Assembly (NCBI GenBank): GCA_002686705.1
Contig: NYYH01000049.1
Location: forward strand, 12,234 to 23,711
DNA length: 11,478 nt
Reading direction: 5' to 3'
Origin: Bacteroidota bacterium
Lineage (GTDB): Bacteria; Bacteroidota; Bacteroidia; Bacteroidales; F082
How positions within the stretch are numbered: position 1 is the first letter of the stretch; the number at the start of each line of letters is the position of its first letter. Positions 1-6,792 of the stretch are shown here, one piece after another. The position numbers and the translations under genes are program-made. Under the pieces are notes generated by a model that saw nothing but the letters and a program-made list of their open reading frames with translations, made no database searches and was not told the DNA's origin.

Positions 1-893
1 AGATTCACAATTACAAAACCAAACACAACGACAAGAATGGTTCCTTGAAGAACAGGATAGTCCCTTGTGTGAATAGACTGGAGCATCAATCTACCAAGTC
101 CTGGCCAATCAAATATCGATTCAGTAACAACGGATCCACCTAAAAATGCTCCAAATTGAAGTCCAAGAACGGTAACAAAAGGTATTAAGGCATTTTTAAT
201 GACATGCCTAATTATTACTGTCCATTCAGATAAACCTTTAGCTCGTGCTGTCATCACATAATCTGAATTCAAGATTTCTAAAACTGAGGTTTTCAAAAAT
301 CTTGTTAGTACTGAAGCTGTGTAAACCCCCAAAGTAAAAGCTGGCAATAAAATTAACTTGAATGCTATTTCAGGATTTTGTGAAAATTCAATTCTTCCCG
401 ATGGTGGAAGCCAGCGCAATTTAATAGAAAAAACAAGTACAAGCAGAATCCCTAACCAAAATGTAGGTATAGCTTGTCCCAATGCTACAAATATCGTTGT
501 AATTTTTTCAATAAAACCATTTCTTTTTATTGCAGATAAAATACCTAATGGGAATGATATTAATATAGATATAATTAATCCGCTTATTGCAAGTTCAAGA
601 GTAGCTATGAATTTTATTCCAATTAATTTAAAAACTGGGTATCCATTGATAATTGAACTCCCAAAATCCCCCATTAAAACATTTGATATCCAAATAAAAT
701 ACTGGATAATAATTGGTTTATCTAAACCCAACTCACTAGTTAATGCTTCAATTTGTTCAGGCAGAGCATCTGGACCGGCAAGAATTAATGCTGGATTACC
801 AGGAATTAAACGTATCAATGAAAATATGATAACTGAACACAAGAATAAAACAGGAATTACCTGGAAAATTCTTTTTAGAAAGTATTTTAACAT
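1..893 (-). CDS. Dpp/Opp-type ABC transporter permease, DppB-like (partial, C-terminus beyond the window)
   Basis: Integral inner-membrane subunit that forms half of the translocation pore of a peptide/nickel/opine ABC importer. I translated it by hand because it has no stop inside the window. 297 residues are visible from ATG at 893-891, starting MLKYFLKRIFQVIPVLFLCS, the usual N-terminal helix of DppB/OppB permeases. Other family marks are LIPGNPA near residues 29-35, the periplasmic GLDKP segment near 56-60, GDFGSS near 75-80, and several hydrophobic segments (about 100-120, 133-156, 178-195, 235-255, 281-297). The EAA loop that docks the ATPase lies at about 211-232 (DYVMTARAKGLSEWTVIIRH). 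Family members are usually a little over 300 residues, so only the last 10 to 30 should be missing. It follows the binding-protein gene after a hairpin. The partner DppC permease is expected just beyond position 1. No Shine-Dalgarno sequence is visible before the ATG. Confidence 0.93.
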   Translation of the reverse strand, partial: MLKYFLKRIFQVIPVLFLCSVIIFSLIRLIPGNPALILAGPDALPEQIEALTSELGLDKPIIIQYFIWISNVLMGDFGSSIINGYPVFKLIGIKFIATLELAISGLIISILISFPLGILSAIKRNGFIEKITTIFVALGQAIPTFWLGILLVLVFSIKLRWLPPSGRIEFSQNPEIAFKLILLPAFTLGVYTASVLTRFLKTSVLEILNSDYVMTARAKGLSEWTVIIRHVIKNALIPFVTVLGLQFGAFLGGSVVTESIFDWPGLGRLMLQSIHTRDYPVLQGTILVVVFGFVIVN

Positions 894-908
894 TATCTTA
901 ATTATTTA

Positions 909-932
909 GACGGCAACCGAATGGTTGCCGTC
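909..932 (-). promoter_or_regulatory. Perfect 10-bp intercistronic hairpin between binding-protein and permease genes
   Basis: Arms GACGGCAACC (909-918) and GGTTGCCGTC (923-932) are perfectly complementary around a 4-base loop. The hairpin starts 8 bases after the binding-protein stop codon and ends 15 bases before the permease ATG. No T-run follows it on the minus strand (TAAATAATTAAG), so it does not look like a full intrinsic terminator. Such hairpins downstream of periplasmic binding-protein genes are known to protect the upstream mRNA from 3' exonucleases and lower expression of the downstream membrane subunits, as described for malE-malF. That role is inferred here. Confidence 0.7.
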
Positions 933-940
933 ATTTATTT

Positions 941-2518
941 TCAATCAATCCAAGTATTTTCTATTTTAATTTCATCATTTACAGTCCACCCAATATCATG
1001 CACATTATTTTGCTTCGCAAAAAGTGTGTATTTCCATGAGATTGGGATATCAATACAAGCATCTAACATAATTTCTTGTACTTTTTTAAATGCTTTTTTC
1101 CTTTCTGCGATATCAACCGTTGATCCTGCTTTTTCAAGGTTTTCTACATAACCATCTGGAAAATCCCCTCTTGGAAAAATAGGACTTCTGAAATGTCTGT
1201 AAGGACTATTATCAAAAAGACCCATAGGATCAAGATGTTGCCTTCCTACAAATGTCACATCCAAATCGAATACAGCACTTCCATCTGTTGCTTTGGTACC
1301 TAAATGTCTAGGACCATATGTAGCACTATCAAGTGGCTCTATATCCACATCGACTCCTATTTTGTTAAGATCAGATTTTATAATTTGAGCCATGTCTGTT
1401 GTTTCAGGGTAAGCTTGAATTGTTATTGTATTAAGAACGAGTTCTTTCCCATTTTTATCCCTGATACCATCACCATTTGAATCTTTCCATCCGGCAGAAT
1501 CTAAAAGTTTTGAAGCTTTATCTAAAGAAAAACCATAGTGATCTGAATATTCAGGAAAATAGGCGATAGAATAAGTAGGAAAAGGCACAACAGATGCGCC
1601 TCCCACTCCAAATAAAGCTTGATCAACCATAGCTTCTCTGTCCATTGAATGGCAAATAGCTTGTCTCACTCGTTTGTCACTGAGAGGTCCTGTAGGTTGA
1701 TCTGGATCAGGCGGGTTAACTGTTATTGAATAAAGCAAAGCACCTGTTTGACCAAATAGAACATCTAAACCTGTATTTTTTAAACGTTTATAATCCTTAG
1801 GTGGAACAGCGATTGCTGCACCAATTAAACCAGTTTCAAGAGCTGAGTTTAAAGCTTCAAGATCACTGTAAGGTTTAAAAATGATTTTATCTAATAATGG
1901 TCTTCCTGGTTGCCAGAAATCTTCATTTTTAACATATACTAACTGATCTCCTGGTATCCATTCTTCAAGCTTAAACGGACCAGTACCGATACATTTGTTT
2001 TTTAATGTATTGAAGGATTCAGGTGCCATCATTCTCATTGCATTGAATATATCAAACATGTTTGGAGTTGGTGCACGAAATTTAATCAAAACAGTGTACT
2101 TATCAAGAGTTTCAGCACCAAGCATAGTCTTTTTTACCATGCCATGTACATTATGACCTCCACTAGGGCTTAAAGCTTTTTCAATGTTTTTGACAACATC
2201 ATCTGCAACAAATTCTCTACCATTATGCCATTTAACATTTTTTCTAAGTGAAAATGTTAATTCAGTCCCACTATCGTTAACCCTCCAGAATGTTGCTAAA
2301 CGTGGAAGAATTCTTAATTGAGAGTCATAGGTTATCAAACTGTCATAACATTGATGAAGGTTTGGGTAGCTTATAAAACCCAAACTAAATGCATCAAAAT
2401 TAAGAATATCACCTGTAGTACCAACCATTAGTGTGCCACCCTTATTTTGTGAATATGATAATTTAGCAACAAAGATAAAGAACAGGATAATAGTTAATTT
2501 TTTAGTTATTTTATACAT
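941..2518 (-). CDS. Periplasmic substrate-binding protein, family 5 (Dpp/Opp type)
   Basis: Extracytoplasmic receptor that captures the transported solute and delivers it to the DppBC-like permease. It has 525 residues, normal for SBP family 5. Residues 1-23 form a Sec signal peptide (MYKITKKL, a hydrophobic core ILFFIFVA, then KLSYS) with likely signal peptidase I cleavage before Q24. No lipobox cysteine is present, so the mature protein should be soluble in the periplasm. The family signature lies around residues 83-108 (SGTELTFSLRKNVKWHNG, then REFVADDVV). A typical second-lobe region has DKRVRQAICHSMDREAM. The C-terminus ends in the usual W-rich segment (ISWKYTLFAKQNNVHDIGW). Ligand specificity cannot be read from sequence. 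The start at 2518 is fixed by the signal peptide. No Shine-Dalgarno sequence sits immediately before it, only an A-rich stretch. Confidence 0.94.
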   Translation of the reverse strand: MYKITKKLTIILFFIFVAKLSYSQNKGGTLMVGTTGDILNFDAFSLGFISYPNLHQCYDSLITYDSQLRILPRLATFWRVNDSGTELTFSLRKNVKWHNGREFVADDVVKNIEKALSPSGGHNVHGMVKKTMLGAETLDKYTVLIKFRAPTPNMFDIFNAMRMMAPESFNTLKNKCIGTGPFKLEEWIPGDQLVYVKNEDFWQPGRPLLDKIIFKPYSDLEALNSALETGLIGAAIAVPPKDYKRLKNTGLDVLFGQTGALLYSITVNPPDPDQPTGPLSDKRVRQAICHSMDREAMVDQALFGVGGASVVPFPTYSIAYFPEYSDHYGFSLDKASKLLDSAGWKDSNGDGIRDKNGKELVLNTITIQAYPETTDMAQIIKSDLNKIGVDVDIEPLDSATYGPRHLGTKATDGSAVFDLDVTFVGRQHLDPMGLFDNSPYRHFRSPIFPRGDFPDGYVENLEKAGSTVDIAERKKAFKKVQEIMLDACIDIPISWKYTLFAKQNNVHDIGWTVNDEIKIENTWID

Positions 2519-2569
2519 AATTATTTTTTTGATTAAAAAGTTAATTATTTGTTGATTTAAAAAATTTAA

Positions 2570-2594
2570 ATTATATTTACATATATCCTCCTTT
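2570..2594 (-). promoter_or_regulatory. Orphan consensus Shine-Dalgarno with ATG-TAA start-stop, followed by a TATAAT box
   Basis: On the minus strand, AAAGGAGG (2587-2594) is followed after 4 bases by ATG (2582-2580) and immediately by TAA (2579-2577). TATAAT lies directly after it (2575-2570). This is the only perfect Shine-Dalgarno sequence I see in the AT-rich operon. It serves no gene: it starts 2 bases past the DppF-like stop codon and lies 62 bases upstream of the binding-protein ATG. It may be a ribosome-parking or mRNA-stabilising site. Separately, the TATAAT may be the -10 box of an internal promoter for the binding-protein gene, although no good -35 lies 17 bases upstream. Confidence 0.4.
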
Positions 2595-2596
2595 AA

Positions 2597-3601
2597 TTAT
2601 GAATTATATAAATGACAACTTACTTTATGTTCCTTGTTTAATCTATTTAGTTCAATATCTATTAAATTACAATTGATATTAAATCTATTTTTTACTTGAT
2701 CTTTTAAATAACACCTTGTTGAAAAATTACATCCTTTAGGAGGATTAAATGATGAAGGCAAATCCCCTTCCAAAATAATTTTTTCTTTTTTTCTTTTCTT
2801 TTCTATCTTAGGATTTGGTGTTGGAATAGCAGATAATAAAGCTCTTGTATAAGGATGTTTAGCTTCCTGATAAATTAAATTCTTTGATGAAATTTCCACT
2901 ATTTTTCCAAGATACATTACTGCAATTCTTTTACTAACTTTTTTTACTACGGAAAGATCATGAGAAATAAACAAATATGTCAATTTTAATTTTTCTTGTA
3001 ATTCGATTAATAAATTTATTATTTGGGCCTGTATTGAAACATCTAATGCTGATACAGGCTCATCGCAAACTATAAATTCAGGTTCTAATGCAAGAGCTCT
3101 TGCAATACCAATCCTTTGACGTTGTCCACCAGAAAACTGATAAGGATACCTATTCATATCTTTACTAGTAAGTCCCACAAGATTAAGTAAATGTTCTACT
3201 TTTTCAAGGATTTCCTTTTTGTATAATGTTTTGTAATGAATAATATATGGTTCTGATATTATTTGAGATACTGTTTTTCTTGGATTGAGTGATGAATAAG
3301 GGTCTTGAAAAATAATTTGGAAATTCCTGCGAATTTCTCTTAGATTATCTTTTTCAATATTTGTTATCTCTTTTCCCTTATACAATATGGAACCATTGGT
3401 AGGTTTTATTAATTTAACCAATGCTTTTCCTAGAGTTGACTTACCTGATCCACTTTCTCCAACTAATCCTAGAGTTTCTCCTTTATATATATCAAGATTT
3501 ACATTATCTACCGCTTTATTGACATTATTTTTTTTAAAAATATTAAATTGATTACCTTGAAAATGTATGTTTAAATTTTTAATTTCGTAAAGAGTATCCA
3601 T
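2597..3601 (-). CDS. Dpp/Opp ABC transporter ATPase, DppF/OppF-like
   Basis: Cytoplasmic ATPase that pairs with the DppD-like subunit to power import. Counting 334 residues from ATG 3601-3599: Walker A GESGSGKS at 48-55, Q-loop in QIIFQDPYSSLNP (Q100 region), ABC signature SGGQRQR at 157-163, Walker B IVCDEP at 177-182, H-loop His214 in FISHDLSVV, and the oligopeptide-transporter C-terminal domain with KHPYTRALLSAIP at 249-260. Cysteines C291, C297, C311 and C329 occupy the region of the C-terminal cysteine cluster seen in this family, but the C297 to C311 spacing is wider than the usual CxxxxxxC. I chose ATG 3601 because it lies one base past the upstream stop codon and gives the normal family N-terminus (MDTLYEIKNL). 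An in-frame ATG at 3625 would add 8 residues and overlap the upstream gene by 23 bases. Neither start has a clear Shine-Dalgarno sequence. Confidence 0.93.
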   Translation of the reverse strand: MDTLYEIKNLNIHFQGNQFNIFKKNNVNKAVDNVNLDIYKGETLGLVGESGSGKSTLGKALVKLIKPTNGSILYKGKEITNIEKDNLREIRRNFQIIFQDPYSSLNPRKTVSQIISEPYIIHYKTLYKKEILEKVEHLLNLVGLTSKDMNRYPYQFSGGQRQRIGIARALALEPEFIVCDEPVSALDVSIQAQIINLLIELQEKLKLTYLFISHDLSVVKKVSKRIAVMYLGKIVEISSKNLIYQEAKHPYTRALLSAIPTPNPKIEKKRKKEKIILEGDLPSSFNPPKGCNFSTRCYLKDQVKNRFNINCNLIDIELNRLNKEHKVSCHLYNS

Positions 3602-3602
3602 G

Positions 3603-4586
3603 TTAGATATCAATGTGACATGCAATTTTATGTTTAGTGCTCAATTGTCTTAAAGCAGGATTTGTTTGAAAACAAATATTTTGTTTATAAAAACACCTAT
3701 TGTAAAAAGGACAACCAATAATTTCTTTTGTCATGTCTGGGGGATAACCATCAATATTTTTAAGTTTATCTTGAGAATTATCATTCAAATCTGGTGTCGA
3801 TTCTAATAAGGCTTTTGTATAAGGATGTTTAGGATTCTCATATATTTCTGTAACATTTGCTTCTTCCATTATTCTTCCTGCATACATAACAATAATTCTG
3901 TCTGCTAAACCTGCAAGTAATCCAAGATCATGTGTTATCCATATTATTGACATATTATATTGAATTTTTAATTTCTCTATTAGATTTACTATTTGTGCCT
4001 GAATAGTCACATCTAATGCTGTGGTAGGTTCATCAGCAATAAGTATTTTTGGGTCACAAGATAAACCAATACTTATCATAATTCTTTGTCTCATACCTCC
4101 AGAAAATTGATGAGGATAATTGATATATCTTTCTTCAGCTGAAGGAATCCCAACATTATTAATCAAATTAATTGTTCTCTTTTTTGCATTTATTTTATTC
4201 AATTTTAAATGTTTTAATATTGATTCAATAATTTGTTTTCCAATTTTGAGAACTGGATTTAAAGAAGACAAAGGATCTTGAAATATATTAGAAATTTCAT
4301 TACCCCTAATCTTTCTAAGATCATTTGTGTTAAGACTCAAAATATCTGTATTATTATAAATAATTTCTCCATTAATAATTTTACCTGGAGGTCTTATCAA
4401 ATTAGTGATTGATAGAACATTTACACTTTTACCAGAACCACTTTCTCCTACAATACCTAAAATTTCACCTTTATAAAGATCATAGGAAATTCCGTTTACT
4501 GCATTTACAATTCTATTTTTTGTAAAAAACTTTACAGTAAGATTTTTAACAGAAAGAACAACTTCTTTATCTAATCTTCTATTCAT
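3603..4586 (-). CDS. Dpp/Opp ABC transporter ATPase, DppD/OppD-like
   Basis: Second ATPase of the importer. Counting 327 residues from ATG 4586-4584: Walker A GESGSGKS at 47-54, Q-loop Q103 in NIFQDPLSSLNP, ABC signature SGGMRQR at 162-168, Walker B ILIADEP at 181-187, and H-loop His219 in WITHDLGLLAG. The C-terminal region has KHPYTKALLESTPDL, then the cysteine cluster C292, C298, C305 and C323 with regular spacing (GCPFYNRC, then C, then ACH), which in DppD-type subunits can hold an iron-sulfur cluster. ATPTTALDVTIQAQIV-type D-loop context (DEPTTALDVTIQAQIV) is typical of the DppD half. ATG 4586 overlaps the deacylase stop codon by 8 bases, implying translational coupling. An in-frame ATG at 4625 would add MEIIFFYLQIKFQ and overlap 47 bases, which is less likely. 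Confidence 0.93.
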   Translation of the reverse strand: MNRRLDKEVVLSVKNLTVKFFTKNRIVNAVNGISYDLYKGEILGIVGESGSGKSVNVLSITNLIRPPGKIINGEIIYNNTDILSLNTNDLRKIRGNEISNIFQDPLSSLNPVLKIGKQIIESILKHLKLNKINAKKRTINLINNVGIPSAEERYINYPHQFSGGMRQRIMISIGLSCDPKILIADEPTTALDVTIQAQIVNLIEKLKIQYNMSIIWITHDLGLLAGLADRIIVMYAGRIMEEANVTEIYENPKHPYTKALLESTPDLNDNSQDKLKNIDGYPPDMTKEIIGCPFYNRCFYKQNICFQTNPALRQLSTKHKIACHIDI

Positions 4587-5559
4587 CTGAAATTTTATCT
4601 GCAAGTAGAAAAATATTATCTCCACTATTTACCGTTGGTAAAAGTCTTCTCAATCCGATAATTCCATCAACTGGTGATTTAATTTCCACAATTACTTCCC
4701 CAGTTAAATCCATGATTTTACCAAGCACGGTATTTTTTTTTACGTATTCTAAAATTTGAACATTTGGGATAAAAAATCCAGATGTTGTTGCTTTAATTGA
4801 TTTATCAGTATTACCATCTCCTTTTAAATAAATTTTAGATGGTTGTCCCTCATATTCCCCTTTAATCATATTTGTAAGTTTCATCACATTTTTCACACCA
4901 CGTAAATATGCAACGGTATCTTCTAAAGCTACATTTCGACTTGCAGGACACTCTGTATAGATTGAAGGGATATCATGGTCTCGTGCAAAGCTGAGTGTTC
5001 GACCTTCTCCACTGTCTCCATGAGCCCAAGTAACTTTGGCATTGAAAACTTCAGCCATTTTTTTTGAAAAGAAAGCTTTATTGGTTTTATCTCTTATTAC
5101 GTATCCACACATTTGAGGCATCTCCATATCACTACCACTAGAATGTAAATCAATATAATAATCAGCTTGTTTTATTAATGATTCACCCATCCAAAAAGCA
5201 ATCTTTTCGGTTATTGATCCATTAATGTTTCCTGGAAAAATCCTTGCCAAATTTAATCCATCTATAGGGCTACATCTAGTACCAGACTCAAATGCGGGAA
5301 CATTAGCTACTACTAAACCTATAAAAGTTCCATATATATCTTCAATTTGCAATTCTTTATATAAATTCATTATTGTAAGTGGGCCCTCATATTCGTCTCC
5401 ATGTACTCCACCGGAAACTACAAGTACGGGGCCCTTTTTTTTACCTTTAATTACAAGTAATGTTAAATTTATAGGAGATCCCCCTGCTGTTTTAGATATT
5501 TGTTGAGTAAATACATCTTTAGTATTTATTTTTATTTTATTTATATTCAATATTTTCAT
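4579..5559 (-). CDS. AstE/AspA-family zinc deacylase (succinylglutamate desuccinylase / aspartoacylase / DoeB-like)
   Basis: Cytoplasmic metallohydrolase of the M14-related AstE/AspA family, which removes acyl groups from N-acylated amino acids or diamino acids. It has 326 residues, similar to DoeB-type deacetylases. The zinc site is complete: H53 and E56 in GGVHGDEYEGP (50-60) and H139 in YIDLHSSGSDMEMP (135-148). The likely catalytic glutamate is E203 in SIYTECPASRNV. The substrate-binding loop reads DGLNLARIFPG (100-110), with R106 kept but Ala105 where many relatives have Asn. The C-terminal part (about 240-326) looks like the small beta domain, including ILEYVKKNTVLGKIMDLTGE and the biotinyl-like SPVDGIIG. 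It starts 2 bases after the M24 gene's stop codon and overlaps the DppD-like gene, so it is co-transcribed with its presumed upstream enzyme and with the transporter. Its actual acyl group and substrate are unknown. Confidence 0.88.
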   Translation of the reverse strand: MKILNINKIKINTKDVFTQQISKTAGGSPINLTLLVIKGKKKGPVLVVSGGVHGDEYEGPLTIMNLYKELQIEDIYGTFIGLVVANVPAFESGTRCSPIDGLNLARIFPGNINGSITEKIAFWMGESLIKQADYYIDLHSSGSDMEMPQMCGYVIRDKTNKAFFSKKMAEVFNAKVTWAHGDSGEGRTLSFARDHDIPSIYTECPASRNVALEDTVAYLRGVKNVMKLTNMIKGEYEGQPSKIYLKGDGNTDKSIKATTSGFFIPNVQILEYVKKNTVLGKIMDLTGEVIVEIKSPVDGIIGLRRLLPTVNSGDNIFLLADKISDE

Positions 5560-5561
5560 TT

Positions 5562-6692
5562 TTAAATTACAAATAGTTGATTAGTATTAAATTTGCTTGA
5601 AAATTTTTTTGATCTTTCTTTCCCAACTAATATATGATCTTGAATTTGATAAAAATCATTACATATTACAGGTTCTATGACTAAAACCATTTTTTCTTTT
5701 ACAATTTTCAAATTATTTTTTAAAATCATTGGTTCCTCATGAACATTTAGTCCTATACTGTGACCTATCATGGTTCCTTTTGGTATTGGATGGAAAACCC
5801 CTTCAGATTTCATTATGTCATGTGAGTACTCCCATATTTCTGATGCCTTTTTACCTGGTTTAACAAAATCTATTGTTTTTTTATGAATGAAACATAATTT
5901 ATTATAAGTATCAACTTGAATTTTGGTTGGTTTACCGACCACTGCCATCCGAGATATATTTCCTACGTAACCTTTAAATGATGCAGAAAAATCTGTTCTA
6001 ATTAAATCCCCGTAATTGATATATTTATTTGTTCTAGGTTCTTTGTGTACTTCCTTCATTATTTTGCCAACATGGGTTTTAGAACTTTTATCTGGGAAGC
6101 ATCCTAATTCATATAAATTCTTTATTATGTTAATATGTATTTTGAATTCACTGTCATGAACTTTGGTTTGACTAAAACTTTTGAAAATTGCTTTATCCAT
6201 TAGGTTGACAGTTTTTTTAATTTTTTTTATTTCATCTACTGTTTTTATTGATCTTACATCTTCCATTAAATTATGTATATCTAAGAACTTATACAAGGGA
6301 AGAATTTCTTTTAATAATAAATAATAGTTTGTTGGAAATGATGAAAATTCTATCCCTATTCTTTTTTTTTCTAAAATTATAGATTTTAATATCTTAGATA
6401 AAAAAACAATTGGATTTGTAAAATATTGTTTATAACATAGTGTTTTTGTGTTATTTGAATATTTTTTATTTATTTTGTAATCAAATTCAGGAACAATAAG
6501 TATCGGTTTTGTTTTGTTCTTTTCTTTTATTGCAAAAATTAATCGTGAGCTATTTGGCCTTGTTTGTTGGAAATCTTTCAGCCTTAATATAGTAGGAGAA
6601 TGTGTTAGATAAAAAATGTTTTCAGCACTAATTAATACAATTAGATCCAGTTTTGCTTGATCCATTAAATCATCTAATTTTGAATTATTCAT
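5562..6692 (-). CDS. M24-fold (pita-bread) hydrolase with incomplete metal site, creatinase/DoeA-like
   Basis: It has 376 residues with two domains: a creatinase-type N-terminal domain (about 1-145, including LIVLISAENIFYLTHSPT) and a pita-bread catalytic domain (about 152-376, from VDEIKKIKKTVNLMDKAI). M24 landmarks are visible: D234 in IRTDFSASFKGY, H311 in GTMIGHSIGLNVHEEP, H318, and E340 in MVLVIEPVI. The two remaining canonical metal-ligand positions are changed: the second Asp is N245 (GYVGNISRM, 11 residues after D234 as expected) and the last Glu is Q351 (QIQDHILVG). A two-metal aminopeptidase is therefore unlikely. Metal-independent relatives such as creatinase, and ectoine hydrolase DoeA by analogy, cleave C-N bonds in non-peptide substrates. 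It is the first gene of the leftward cluster, immediately before the deacylase. No Shine-Dalgarno sequence precedes the ATG at 6692. Substrate unknown. Confidence 0.85.
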   Translation of the reverse strand: MNNSKLDDLMDQAKLDLIVLISAENIFYLTHSPTILRLKDFQQTRPNSSRLIFAIKEKNKTKPILIVPEFDYKINKKYSNNTKTLCYKQYFTNPIVFLSKILKSIILEKKRIGIEFSSFPTNYYLLLKEILPLYKFLDIHNLMEDVRSIKTVDEIKKIKKTVNLMDKAIFKSFSQTKVHDSEFKIHINIIKNLYELGCFPDKSSKTHVGKIMKEVHKEPRTNKYINYGDLIRTDFSASFKGYVGNISRMAVVGKPTKIQVDTYNKLCFIHKKTIDFVKPGKKASEIWEYSHDIMKSEGVFHPIPKGTMIGHSIGLNVHEEPMILKNNLKIVKEKMVLVIEPVICNDFYQIQDHILVGKERSKKFSSKFNTNQLFVI

Positions 6693-6792
6693 TTACACTT
6701 AAATAAATATATTGTAAATTTATTTTATATGTTATATATCTAATATATCATAGTCTTATCGTATTTATAAATTTTTGTCAAGTAAATTTTAT
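6693..6792. promoter_or_regulatory. Divergent AT-rich intergenic promoter region
   Basis: This 100-base spacer separates the divergent M24 hydrolase and aminotransferase starts and must carry both promoters if the genes are expressed as drawn. On the minus strand a consensus TTGACA occurs at 6781-6776, followed by loose -10 candidates (ATAAGA, and TATGAT further off at a poor 23-base spacing). On the plus strand TATAAA at 6766-6771 could be a -10, giving a very short leader to ATG 6793. The centre (about 6729-6750) is an alternating AT stretch with ATATAT arms that could be an operator, though low complexity makes that weak. No regulator gene is visible nearby. Confidence 0.4.

Noticed and set aside
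358..909. Plus-strand open frame of 183 codons opposite the permease
   Set aside because: It lies wholly antisense to a clear DppB-like permease and its translation has no family features.
909..932. Calling the intercistronic hairpin a full intrinsic terminator
   Set aside because: No T-run follows the stem on the minus strand and the permease of the same transporter lies just downstream.
4579..6692. Naming the hydrolase pair doeA and doeB
   Set aside because: Enzyme classes and adjacency agree, but the transporter is of a different type and I cannot align to characterised enzymes; reported as a hypothesis only.
5562..6692. Calling the M24 protein Xaa-Pro dipeptidase or aminopeptidase
   Set aside because: Two metal ligands needed by those peptidases are replaced (N245, Q351).
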